DNA of 64,000 bases from Trichormus variabilis 0441 (GTDB taxonomy: Bacteria > Cyanobacteriota > Cyanobacteriia > Cyanobacteriales > Nostocaceae). Positions 20,954 to 29,272 of this stretch are shown here, in pieces. A program made the position numbers and the translations under genes. Positions within the stretch are counted from its first letter, which is position 1; each line of letters begins with the position of its first letter. The stretch is from positions 2,233,501 through 2,297,500 of the forward strand of contig NZ_CP047242.1 in assembly GCF_009856605.1 (NCBI RefSeq). The letters run 5' to 3'. The notes beneath the pieces are model-generated. The model did no database searches and was not told the origin of the DNA. It was given only the letters and a program-made list of their open reading frames with translations.

Positions 20954-20990
20954 TTGTAGGGTGGGCAGTGCCGACCCTACAATTGTTTTG
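20954..20990 (+). terminator. Probable petH terminator
   Basis: A nine-base stem TTGTAGGGT / ACCCTACAA (20954-20962 with 20974-20982), with an inner GGC/GCC pair, is followed by TTGTTTTG. The GTAGGGTGGGC sequence also belongs to a dispersed cyanobacterial palindrome, so it may have been captured as a terminator. Confidence 0.6.
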
Positions 20991-21090
20991 TATATAAATA
21001 GCTGAGAAATGAGTTCTTATTTCTGGGGATGATAACTCCGGACACAGGACTCAGGAATCAGCACTTAAAACTAAATTTGGTACAAAGTTT

Positions 21091-22380
21091 GTGGGTGTAA
21101 AGCTGGGAATCTTAGGATTAGGTACGGTAGGAACAGGGACAGTGCAACTGCTACAAGATGCAGTTGGTCGTCACCCTTTACTGCAAGAAATAGAAATATA
21201 TCGGGTGGGAGTACGATCGCCTAATAAATCCCGCGATGTACAATTACAGCCGGAAGTTATAACCACAGATTTAGAGTCAATCGTCAATGACCCGGCAGTA
21301 GATATTGTTGTTGAGGTCATGGGAGGATTAGAACCGGCGCGATCGCTTATTCTCCAAGCCATAAATAATGGTAAGCACGTAGTCACAGCTAATAAAGCAG
21401 CGATCGCCCGTTTCGGGGCAGAAATTTTCACGGCTGCTAATCAAGCCGGAGTCTACGTGATGCTGGAAGCCGCCGTTGGTGGTGGTATTCCCGTAATTCA
21501 ACCATTAAAGCAGGCTTTAAGTGTCAACAGGCTGCATACTGTTACAGGCATTGTTAACGGTACCACTAATTACATCCTGACTCGGATGCAAACAGAGGGT
21601 AGCGACTTCGGTGATGTATTAGCTGATGCTCAACGTTTGGGTTATGCGGAGGCTGACCCTACGGCAGATGTAGACGGCTTAGATGCAGGGGATAAAATTG
21701 CTATTCTGGCATCACTAGCTTTTGATGGGCGAATTAACTTAGAGGATGTGTATTGTGAGGGGATTCGCCAAGTCAGTAAGACAGATATTGCCTATGCCGA
21801 AAAATTGGGATTTGTGATTAAATTACTGGCGATCGCTAAAAATCAGGCTCAAGATGCCACTAAACTATCGGTAAGGGTTCACCCTACCTTCGTACCCAAA
21901 ACACATCCCTTAGCCAGCATTAACGGCGTGTATAACGCCATTCTCGTAGAAGGAGAACCCATAGGTCAGGTGATGTTTTTTGGCCCTGGTGCAGGTGCAG
22001 GTGCAACCGCCAGCGCCGTCACCTCAGATATATTAAGTTTGGTAGCAGCGCTAAAAAGCAATACAACAGCCCCTAATCCCCTATTAACCTGTAGACACGA
22101 AGAATATAGCCAAGTTGCTCCCATCAGCGACCTTCTGACGCGATTTTATGCCCGATTCCTCACCAAAGACCAAGCTGGTGTAATCGGTCAATTGGGTACT
22201 TGCTTCGGTAATCATGGTGTGAGTATAGAATCAATCGTCCAAACTGGCTTTCAAGGAGAACTAGTAGAGATAGTAGTTGTGACTCACGATGTCAGGGAAG
22301 GTGAATTTCGCCAAGCCTTAGCAGAAATTCAAAATTTACCAGCTATTGACAGTATTCCTAGCATATTGCGGGTGTTGTAG
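21091..22380 (+). CDS. hom: Homoserine dehydrogenase
   Basis: A 429-residue enzyme reducing aspartate semialdehyde to homoserine on the way to threonine and methionine. The NAD(P) Rossmann loop LGILGLGTVGTGTVQLL is at the N terminus. The catalytic core has VTANKAAIA, GGGIPVIQPLKQAL, the substrate motif GIVNGTTNYILTRM and AEADPTADVDGLDAGDK. Residues ~355-425 form a C-terminal ACT domain (AGVIGQLGTCFGNHGVSIES), the usual site of threonine feedback. The start is GTG at 21091; no strong SD is visible. Confidence 0.96.
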   Translation: MGVKLGILGLGTVGTGTVQLLQDAVGRHPLLQEIEIYRVGVRSPNKSRDVQLQPEVITTDLESIVNDPAVDIVVEVMGGLEPARSLILQAINNGKHVVTANKAAIARFGAEIFTAANQAGVYVMLEAAVGGGIPVIQPLKQALSVNRLHTVTGIVNGTTNYILTRMQTEGSDFGDVLADAQRLGYAEADPTADVDGLDAGDKIAILASLAFDGRINLEDVYCEGIRQVSKTDIAYAEKLGFVIKLLAIAKNQAQDATKLSVRVHPTFVPKTHPLASINGVYNAILVEGEPIGQVMFFGPGAGAGATASAVTSDILSLVAALKSNTTAPNPLLTCRHEEYSQVAPISDLLTRFYARFLTKDQAGVIGQLGTCFGNHGVSIESIVQTGFQGELVEIVVVTHDVREGEFRQALAEIQNLPAIDSIPSILRVL

Positions 22381-22408
22381 TAAGTGGGATGGGCATTGAC
22401 AACTGACA

Positions 22409-22471
22409 CCAATTCTCTATGAAGTTGCACCAAATAAATGATGTAGAGACGTTGATGCAACGTCTCTACAG
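22409..22471 (+). repeat. 63-bp dispersed palindromic repeat, copy 1
   Basis: A unique arm (CCAATTCTCTATGAAGTTGC...) is followed by a perfect palindrome TGTAGAGACGTTG / CAACGTCTCTACA. A nearly identical copy lies in the opposite orientation at 56194-56254. Both lie in 3' flanks of genes. It looks like a small non-coding mobile palindrome. Confidence 0.85.
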
Positions 22472-22532
22472 CCCAGAATAAAACACATCTATCTTCATTC
22501 AGAAACGGCATGACACGCACAGCGCAGTAAAA

Positions 22533-22563
22533 AAATGACCAAGCAGACTATGCTTGGTCATTT
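22533..22563 (-). terminator. Terminator between convergent hom and the CAAD gene
   Basis: A perfect 13-bp stem (AAATGACCAAGCA / TGCTTGGTCATTT) with a GACTA loop. Read on the minus strand it is followed by five or more T residues, so it mainly serves the CAAD gene, but it can fold for both directions. Confidence 0.85.
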
Positions 22564-22607
22564 CTCTTATAAAACTGGTATTGGGCTGTGGTTAGTCAAA
22601 AATTAGA

Positions 22608-23039
22608 CTATGAATCCTCTTGACCAACTACTTGGGATTTGAGAGTGGTAATTTCATGAGTCAGCTCCTGTCTAGTTGAAGCCTTCAATAAGTAGCGGTA
22701 GACAAACCAAGCAGAGTAACCGATACCAATCAATTCAAACGTTGGTGCTACTAAAGGAATATCATTCAAAGAATCTAAAACTGCTAACAGTACCTTAACT
22801 GCGACAATTGATGCCACAATTAAACCCACACTGACTAAGGGTTGTTTGTATTGATTAAAAAAGTTTCCTACGTAATCGGGAAGAGTCGCTAAAAAATCAG
22901 AAACTTGTTCTCCATATTTGCGCCATTCCTCTTGAGACTGTACAGGAGGCTGGAGTTTAGTAATAGTTCCTGTTTGGCTGTTGATTTCTGGCACTGTTGC
23001 CTCTTTTGACTGGGTTTGGGCGAATTCCGGTTCTTGCAT
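22608..23039 (-). CDS. CAAD-domain (CURT1-like) membrane protein
   Basis: About 143 residues from the ATG at 23039 (GGAAG at close spacing; a GTG at 23045 is also in frame). A disordered Gln/Glu-rich N terminus is followed by an amphipathic segment (SDFLATLPDYVGNFFNQY), two membrane helices (~residues 70-90 and 98-116) and a basic/acidic C-terminal helix. This is the CAAD domain, found appended to some cyanobacterial aminoacyl-tRNA synthetases and in CURT1 proteins that bend thylakoid membranes. A thylakoid-shaping role is likely but inferred. Confidence 0.9.
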   Translation of the reverse strand: MQEPEFAQTQSKEATVPEINSQTGTITKLQPPVQSQEEWRKYGEQVSDFLATLPDYVGNFFNQYKQPLVSVGLIVASIVAVKVLLAVLDSLNDIPLVAPTFELIGIGYSAWFVYRYLLKASTRQELTHEITTLKSQVVGQEDS

Positions 23040-23911
23040 TTTCACTTCCGTAAATTTGACAGTTGAGGTTCTCTATTAGGACAATGACAACCGAAAGGCT
23101 GTTGATTAGGCAATGCACAAGTGCATCAGACTGAGTTGGGGAACAGGGTTTGGTATCCTATTAACCATACTTGTCCCATAACATCTACTGCATCAACTAC
23201 AAGGTAGACGGTCAGTAGGAAGATAGAAGTCAGAAAAATGCGGAATGTAATACAATCAGCACCTTTCTAAATTCTGTTTTCGTGGATCAACTGCAATCTT
23301 CAGGTTGTTATTATCCCAAACTGTGTCAGTTGCTCATAATCGTACTCATTTAAGTGCCAATTATGCAAAAATCACTCTACCTCTCATTTATATAAGCATA
23401 AACGCCAATTTTATCTGAATATTAAAGCTATCTTAAGCCGTGATGGTCTACGATTAACCATCGATCATCGCCAATTAGCCTATGGGTTCTCAACACTGAT
23501 ATTGAACAGAAATTCTTATAGGTTGAAATCAACTATAGGAATAGTACTTGATTTCTGAAATATACGTAGGGGAGCCACTGCGTTGGACGAAGAAAAATCT
23601 AAGCGGAGGTTTCCTGGCAGTCAAGCGAGTGGCCTTGGGCAACACCTACCCTACAGATACTTAGATATTTTCAATAATCAAGTCGGATTCCGATAGACAT
23701 TGAGATTTTCTCATGGTAATACATCAAATATTAAATATTGTCTGAGAAGTAGCGGTCAATTACGTCAATAATCGGCATACTGAAATAGGGAGAGTAAATT
23801 AAATCAGTGAACAGCAAACAGTTATTAACATTCTCTTGCATTGATAACTCGTAACTTATTACTGTTAGAACAACTCTCGGCTTTTTCAGGTATGAAGGTC
23901 ATAAGGCAAGA
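23040..23911. other. ~870-bp intergenic region
   Basis: It contains the divergent promoters of the CAAD gene and the DUF3172 gene and, at 23561-23695, the first copy of a direct repeat described separately. No reading frame looks genuine. Confidence 0.6.
23561..23695 (+). repeat. Direct repeat flanking the DUF3172 gene, copy A
   Basis: It runs from TATACGTAGGGGAGCCACTG through GGCAACACCTACCCTACAG to AAGTCGGATTCC. A longer copy B lies at 24724-24903 in the same orientation. The pair encloses the gene at 23912-24451. Confidence 0.85.
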
Positions 23912-24451
23912 ATGAGACGTAAATCTACTGGTAGATCAACTACTACATCTAAATCTCCTGGTTTCCAACCCTCCATATTTAACTTTGCCACCATTGCTAT
24001 TTTGGGGGGAGTTCTTGTATTAGGAATTGGAATTGGTATTGCTTTTAGCTCTACAACCACCTTATCTTCATCAAATGTTGCCTCTCGTGAATTTATCGAC
24101 ACGAAAGCACCAAATCCAGAGATTTGCGTCCAGTATGGGGCAAGTGCAATGGTGATGGACGCTCGATTATTTGTGACTCTCAACCCATTTAATGTCTATG
24201 TTGCCCAACCTAGTATGCGGCCTGGATGTGTTCTGCGGCAAAATAACTGGGCGCTTTTGGAGCAACGTAAACTTGTCACATCTGATCAAGTTAGAGAATG
24301 TAAGAATCGTCTCAACACCTTTGGCTTTACAGGTAACTTAGATAGCGAAAAACCTGATATTAGGTGTATTTACCAAAATGAGTCTGCCCAAAACTTCTTT
24401 ATGTCTCAACCGGGAGCCGTCGCACCATCTCAAGAAACAGAAAGATTTTAA
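23912..24451 (+). CDS. DUF3172 family protein
   Basis: A 179-residue cyanobacterial protein. A basic Ser/Thr-rich N terminus precedes one membrane helix (residues ~30-50, ATIAILGGVLVLGIGIGIAF). The outer domain contains PNPEICVQYGASAMVMDAR, FVTLNPFNVYVAQPSMRPGC and a Cys-containing C terminus. The family (DUF3172) is conserved in cyanobacteria and plastids, with no settled function known to me. ATG at 23912 follows AAGG. It is bracketed by two long direct repeats. Confidence 0.88.
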   Translation: MRRKSTGRSTTTSKSPGFQPSIFNFATIAILGGVLVLGIGIGIAFSSTTTLSSSNVASREFIDTKAPNPEICVQYGASAMVMDARLFVTLNPFNVYVAQPSMRPGCVLRQNNWALLEQRKLVTSDQVRECKNRLNTFGFTGNLDSEKPDIRCIYQNESAQNFFMSQPGAVAPSQETERF

Positions 24452-24928
24452 TGAGTTAGAACTGTTAATGGGTAATGGGTAAATTTCTTTATTGGCAATT
24501 ATTGAGTTAACGTTTGCAGTTCCTTGGGGGATGCTACGCGTTGGCGCAGCCTCTCTTAGACAACGGCGTGAGCGCTCAGTCAAACGTTGACAATGATGGC
24601 AAAAGCCCATTACCAAACTTCAAGACTACAACACCTATACTTTAAATAGGCAGGTAAGAATAAATCATACAATCCTAAGTATAAGTAATATAAAACTATA
24701 GGACTACTATCTAGTTTGTGAATTATACATAGGGGAGCCACTGCGTTGGACGAAGACAATTCTGATCGGAGTTTTCCTATGTTGGCGCAGCCCACCGCAG
24801 GCATCAGAACTTTGGGATTTCCCGACAGTCACGCAAGTGGCGTTGGGCAATGCCCACCCTACAGATACTTAGATATTTTCAAGAATCAAGTCGGATTCCT
24901 ATATCAATCACTTATCTAGCAAAAATAT
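24452..24928. other. 477-bp intergenic region
   Basis: The first half contains a GC-rich palindromic patch (24525-24590, GATGCTACGCGTTGGCGCAG...). The second half is copy B of the direct repeat (24724-24903), ending just before the next gene. No gene is supported. Confidence 0.6.
24724..24903 (+). repeat. Direct repeat flanking the DUF3172 gene, copy B
   Basis: It shares both ends with copy A (23561-23695) but carries about 45 extra bases in the middle (around 24780-24825), including TTGGCGCAGCCCACCGCAGG. It lies immediately upstream of the gene at 24929 and may contain part of its promoter. Confidence 0.85.
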
Positions 24929-26164
24929 ATGCCAAATCGTCGTTATCCTTCTCCATACTGGCGCTATCTCAGAGCTAGGTTATTAAATTTGGGCAAACCT
25001 AGTTTTTGGGGAACAGCAATTTTCTTATGTGTCGTGGGGCTAGTTCTTCAGCAATACTGGGCTAACCCGGATGTATCAACTAGCAATCCAGCAACTCAGA
25101 ATCCTGTGGCAAAGGCTGATGACCCCCTCCTCTCGGAGGAAGATAAAGCTATTGCAGCAGATATTGATAATTTGCAGTCTTTGTTTGCTGAAACTGAGCC
25201 AATCATTACACCAACAAAGATAGCTAAATCGCAGGAGAATAAAAATAAAACTCCATTACCTAATACAGCCAACAAAACACAGACTATTGACAGCTCTAAA
25301 GCAAATTCAGGTGCCAATTTGGTTAACGGTCAATTGCCTACATCTGTTGGAAAAAGTATTTTTATATCAGAAGCAGAAAACTTATTGCGGTTTGGTGCGA
25401 CAGATAATAATCAGTTGTTGGGATATAAGATGGGGAACGGTTCCACTGCACCTATAAGAGAAACTGCTAATTCTTCTATACTCAGTCCAGGTTTAGTTAA
25501 TCAAATTAACGGTAGGCAAAACATTGACTCCAGCACTGTATTACCAACAGGAATGAGCCAATCGTCTAATCAGACCATGCCTAGTCTAAATAATAACCCT
25601 TCAGCCATCATCAACCCTACAAGCGTAACTTCCTATGGTGGAGTGATGCAGTCTTTTCCCAGCAGCACTCAACCTAGTCAAGGGTTTTCACCTGGCACGG
25701 GTTTAAACCCTGGCTCCAATTATACACAGCCAGGTGCTTACAATAACTTAAATAACGGTCAGTCTGTTCCACTAAACACGAGGTTAAATTCGGGAACGGG
25801 TTACATTCAGCCACTTCCTTACAATAACTTGAATAACAATCAGCCGATCGCACCCAATACAGGAGTCAGTTCGGGAACAGGTTATACTCAGCCAACTTTA
25901 CCGAATCCTGCCAATAATTTGAATTATCTCCAAAATTTACCAAACCAAAATCAATCGACGTCAACCGTCCTGACTGGAACATCACCGATTATTGGCCCCT
26001 ACTCTGTGCGAAATCCTCGCGCTAACGTTAACACAACCACAAATCCAGTAATTCCTGGTAATTACGGCAATTCACAACTACCCCAATCTAATTTTCCCAA
26101 TAATGGCTTGCCTCAGGGGCAGAATATCAACGGCATTCAAAATAATGGTTACTCTTATCCTTAA
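24929..26164 (+). CDS. Membrane-anchored Asn/Gly/Pro-rich protein
   Basis: 411 residues. A basic N terminus (MPNRRYPSPYWRYLRARLL) precedes one membrane helix (~residues 28-44). The rest is a long, low-complexity extracytoplasmic region rich in Asn, Gln, Ser, Thr, Pro and Gly. Near residues 260-335 an approximately 28-residue unit with YNNLNN and SGTGYIQP/SGTGYTQP is repeated two to three times. No catalytic motif is seen. I do not recognise the family; an envelope or surface-spacer role is plausible only from composition. Confidence 0.75.
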   Translation: MPNRRYPSPYWRYLRARLLNLGKPSFWGTAIFLCVVGLVLQQYWANPDVSTSNPATQNPVAKADDPLLSEEDKAIAADIDNLQSLFAETEPIITPTKIAKSQENKNKTPLPNTANKTQTIDSSKANSGANLVNGQLPTSVGKSIFISEAENLLRFGATDNNQLLGYKMGNGSTAPIRETANSSILSPGLVNQINGRQNIDSSTVLPTGMSQSSNQTMPSLNNNPSAIINPTSVTSYGGVMQSFPSSTQPSQGFSPGTGLNPGSNYTQPGAYNNLNNGQSVPLNTRLNSGTGYIQPLPYNNLNNNQPIAPNTGVSSGTGYTQPTLPNPANNLNYLQNLPNQNQSTSTVLTGTSPIIGPYSVRNPRANVNTTTNPVIPGNYGNSQLPQSNFPNNGLPQGQNINGIQNNGYSYP

Positions 26165-26208
26165 AACAAGGTAAATTCTAGGTTTATGTTTAACTAAACC
26201 TGCTGAGA

Positions 26209-26913
26209 GTGATTAATTACCAGATCAGACCTTATCACCAGATACCGATAGCGGAATGTGGTGAGGCTCTAGTAGAGATTCCTTTGGAATTGTTTGCGTG
26301 GGAATCTCCCCATCCCTATGCAAAATTGGGGGCTGCTTACGGAGAATATTCACCTTATTTTTTGCGTCAGAGTGTTGTTAACTGTTTAACAAAAGCTCAA
26401 AGTTATTTAGAGTCGCTGCGTTCTCGCTGGCGCATCCAGATTTTTGATGCCTATCGTCCAGTAGCTGTGCAGCAATTTATGGTAGATTACAGCTTTGCTC
26501 TGGCAGTCGAGGAACGAGGGTTAATTGAAGCTGAATTAACGCCGCATCAACGTCAAGAAATTTGGCAAGCGGTTTATGAAATTTGGGCTGTACCGAGTTT
26601 GGATGAAAAAACTCCTCCTCCCCACAGTACGGGTGCAGCCGTGGACGTGACTTTAGTAGACGATAGCGGACAGGTTGTAAACATGGGTTCACCGATTGAT
26701 GAATTGTCAGAGCGATCGCATCCAGATTACTATGCCAATAATGAGCAACCAGCAGCGCAGGAATATCACGCGCATCGTCAATTGTTGTGTGATGTGATGT
26801 TAAAAGCTGGTTTCCAACGCAATCCGAAGGAGTGGTGGCATTTTTGTTACGGTGATCAAATGTGGGCTTGGTTGAACAAGCAGCCTACTGCCCTCTATGG
26901 ACGTGTGTTATAG
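26209..26913 (+). CDS. D-alanyl-D-alanine dipeptidase (VanX/DdpX-like)
   Basis: A 234-residue zinc peptidase of the M15D type. The zinc motif is H139-STGAAV-D146 and the catalytic EWWH gives Glu208 and His211. Arg residues in FDAYRPVAVQQFM match the VanX substrate site. VanX-type enzymes hydrolyse free D-Ala-D-Ala; in bacteria without vancomycin resistance they recycle cell-wall dipeptide. The start GTG at 26209 has only a weak ribosome site. No vanH/vanA genes are nearby, so resistance is not suggested. Confidence 0.9.
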   Translation: MINYQIRPYHQIPIAECGEALVEIPLELFAWESPHPYAKLGAAYGEYSPYFLRQSVVNCLTKAQSYLESLRSRWRIQIFDAYRPVAVQQFMVDYSFALAVEERGLIEAELTPHQRQEIWQAVYEIWAVPSLDEKTPPPHSTGAAVDVTLVDDSGQVVNMGSPIDELSERSHPDYYANNEQPAAQEYHAHRQLLCDVMLKAGFQRNPKEWWHFCYGDQMWAWLNKQPTALYGRVL

Positions 26914-26921
26914 TCCTGGGT

Positions 26922-27395
26922 TTAAGCGTCTTCGGGATTGAGTTGTCTTAGTTCGTCGGTGGTATATGTGCCGATGGGACTCCACACTAGATATGGAATC
27001 AATAATACAGATGCTAGTCCAGAAATGGGGAGTACGGCGATCGCCAACACAATACCTGCGATGAAACCGCTTAAGCCAATAATTTCTCCCGTTTTGAGAC
27101 TGCGAAATCTCAACATTAAAGGTATATAAGTTACGGTGATGATTTCTACTAAAAGGTATAAACCCATTAGTAGCCAAGTGATGATACCGCCTGGATCGTG
27201 TTCCCAAACAACATAGGCGGAAGCCGCACCGCAAATAAAAATTACAGTCCAAATCAAGGGGATAAATTGCTCAAAAACTAGCCATCGGGGGCGACTTAAT
27301 TGAGCAAACCATTTAACATCGCGGGGCGTAATGAAGAAACTCCCAACTGCGACTAAGAAAGTTACAGCCCCAATCACTAACCAAGAGGAAATCAT
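26922..27395 (-). CDS. TspO/MBR family membrane protein, copy 1
   Basis: 157 residues and five membrane helices. The conserved TspO motifs are SRPRWLVFEQFIPLIWTVIF and SAYVVWE. TspO proteins bind tetrapyrroles and take part in porphyrin, redox and stress responses; here they probably sit in the plasma or outer membrane. A good AGGAAA precedes the ATG. A paralogue of identical length lies just upstream at 27485. Confidence 0.9.
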   Translation of the reverse strand: MISSWLVIGAVTFLVAVGSFFITPRDVKWFAQLSRPRWLVFEQFIPLIWTVIFICGAASAYVVWEHDPGGIITWLLMGLYLLVEIITVTYIPLMLRFRSLKTGEIIGLSGFIAGIVLAIAVLPISGLASVLLIPYLVWSPIGTYTTDELRQLNPEDA

Positions 27396-27484
27396 ACTTT
27401 TTCCTATCCCTACGCTTTTGTCCAGTCATATACTGACAGTTTGACAATCGCGGATAGGGGATTAATCAGTCGTTAGTAAGAAGA

Positions 27485-27958
27485 TTAAGCATCTTGAGGA
27501 TTGAGATGAGCCATTTGCCAAGTAGTGTAAGTACCGATGGGACTCCACAGCAAATAAGGAACTAGTAATAATGCTGCCCAACCAGAAATATTTAAGACGA
27601 CCAGCGTTAAAATTATGCTGACAACTAAACCTGTACCTCCGACAATTGTACCTACCCGAAGACTGCGGAGCTTAGACATCACAGGTGTATATGCAATAGT
27701 TACAATTTCTAATAGCAGATATAAACCCATGATGATCCACGTTGTATTGGTTCCTGGGTTTTTCTCCCACACAATATAAGCAGACCAAGCACCACAGATA
27801 AAAATTACAGTCCAGATTACTGGGATTGCTGCTTCAAATGTTAGCCATCTGGGTCTTTGCAGGCGGTTGAACCACTTGCGATCGCTCGGTGTCATTACAT
27901 TAGCAGCCAAGGCCACCAAAATAGCCACACCACCAATCACCATCCAAGATTTAATCAT
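27485..27958 (-). CDS. TspO/MBR family membrane protein, copy 2
   Basis: 157 residues, five helices, aligned along its whole length with the neighbour at 26922 (QRPRWLTFEAAIPVIWTVIF against SRPRWLVFEQFIPLIWTVIF; the C termini WSPIGTYTT match in both). This is a tandem duplication with clear divergence, so it is old enough for the functions to have separated. The 89-bp gap between them suggests a possible operon, with this copy transcribed first. Confidence 0.9.
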   Translation of the reverse strand: MIKSWMVIGGVAILVALAANVMTPSDRKWFNRLQRPRWLTFEAAIPVIWTVIFICGAWSAYIVWEKNPGTNTTWIIMGLYLLLEIVTIAYTPVMSKLRSLRVGTIVGGTGLVVSIILTLVVLNISGWAALLLVPYLLWSPIGTYTTWQMAHLNPQDA

Positions 27959-28171
27959 GCCCCTTATTCCTTAGCAAATGCTATGTATCGCTTAAATATG
28001 CCTTATTCTGCCTATATTTTGGCAATTAGAACCCCAATTACTCATCAATCCTAAGTTTGAGATAGACAACTTTATGTCTCCAGGCTGGAGGGGGGTTCTG
28101 TCTGTGGATGGGGGTATGTATACAAGAGGGGAAATATCGTGGTGGTTGGGGGATGAGCCAAGGAAATTGAT

Positions 28172-28789
28172 ATGGAAGCGGAATCAGAAATGCGATCGCC
28201 GACGGTGGGCGGAAGGTCATCGTCTACTGTAAGTGGAATGCCATCTGTAGCACCAACACTATACGGAATTGCCAATACAATTCGGCTCACAGGCTGGATT
28301 ATCCTTTGGGTACAATTGGGGCTGGCTGTGGTAACTGGTTTAGTTTTACTATTTGCCTCCACTGGTCGCGGCTTTACCGATCAACCGAATGCAGGTTTAG
28401 GAATCGGGATATTTTGGGCTGTCTGTGGTCTTATAGCCTTGTTATTTAGCGTTTATTGGGATTTTCGTTACACCCGCATCGGGAAGCATTTAGCAAATCC
28501 TAATCCAGCTTTGCATCCAAGTAAGGCAGATACCAGCGCGGCTATTAGGCTAGGAATAATAGTAAGTTTAGCGGGAATATTACTAACCCTTGTAGGTGCT
28601 GGTGCAACCTTGGGTGTACTCATCGCAAAATCGATTTCTCAACCACCGGGAGTTGCCATTACTGACCCCAACAAAATTATCAGGGCGCTGGATGTATTTG
28701 TCATGGTAGCAAATATCAACGGTATTTCTGCCCATTTTGTCGGGGCGATCGCTTCAATTTGGTTACTTGAGCGAGTACATCAACACTAA
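28172..28789 (+). CDS. DUF3611 family membrane protein
   Basis: 205 residues with four predicted membrane helices (IILWVQLGLAVVTGLVLLF; GIFWAVCGLIALLFSVYW; a third near residue 130; a fourth at the C terminus). The motif FRYTRIGKHL lies between helices 2 and 3. DUF3611 is conserved in cyanobacteria and chloroplasts; its function is not established to my knowledge. ATG at 28172 has AAGGAAA upstream. It is followed by a two-component pair with a separate leader. Confidence 0.88.
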   Translation: MEAESEMRSPTVGGRSSSTVSGMPSVAPTLYGIANTIRLTGWIILWVQLGLAVVTGLVLLFASTGRGFTDQPNAGLGIGIFWAVCGLIALLFSVYWDFRYTRIGKHLANPNPALHPSKADTSAAIRLGIIVSLAGILLTLVGAGATLGVLIAKSISQPPGVAITDPNKIIRALDVFVMVANINGISAHFVGAIASIWLLERVHQH

Positions 28790-28894
28790 TTGGGAATGGG
28801 AGAGCAGCAAAGTAGTTCACTTTGTATCTCTAGAAAGATGCCAAAAATCTCACTCATTGTCAGTCTATACTTAGGAGTTAATGATCAATGACAA

Positions 28895-29272
28895 ATGCCC
28901 CACGTCTTACTGGTAGATGATGAAGTAGCCCTATGTGAAAGTCTCGCTTATACCCTACAAAAAGAGGGCTATACAGTGACGACCGTCGCAGATGGACAGA
29001 GTGCAATTAAACAATTCCATAAACAAGTACCGGATGTAATTTTGCTGGACTTGATGCTACCAGAAGTAAGCGGAATGGAAGTTTGTTGGCGCATTCGGGC
29101 ATTTTCCGACGTGCCAATAGTAATGTTGACAGCTAAAGATCAAGACATAGATAAAATTTGGGGTTTGGAAGCGGGAGCAGATGATTACGTCACCAAGCCA
29201 TTCAACACCCGTGAGCTTTTGGCACGCATTAAAGCCGTGTTACGTCGTCGCGCTGGAGAGCAGCCAGCATGA
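28895..29272 (+). CDS. REC-only response regulator
   Basis: 125 residues forming a single receiver domain: acidic pair DDE near residues 8-10, phosphoacceptor Asp52 (ILLDLMLPEVSG), Thr in MLTAKDQD and Lys in YVTKPFNTRELL. The sequence up to AVLRRRAG looks like the N-terminal half of an OmpR/PhoB-type regulator, but the DNA-binding domain is absent and the gene ends cleanly, overlapping the kinase start by four bases. Output must therefore come by protein contact. An AGGAG lies 18 bases upstream, which is rather far. Confidence 0.9.
   Translation: MPHVLLVDDEVALCESLAYTLQKEGYTVTTVADGQSAIKQFHKQVPDVILLDLMLPEVSGMEVCWRIRAFSDVPIVMLTAKDQDIDKIWGLEAGADDYVTKPFNTRELLARIKAVLRRRAGEQPA

Noticed and set aside
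24610..24804. 64-aa minus-strand frame
   Set aside because: It overlaps direct repeat copy B and lacks a ribosome site or recognisable features.
26209..26913. Vancomycin resistance
   Set aside because: The VanX-like gene stands alone without vanH, vanA or vanRS; a cell-wall recycling dipeptidase is the simpler reading.
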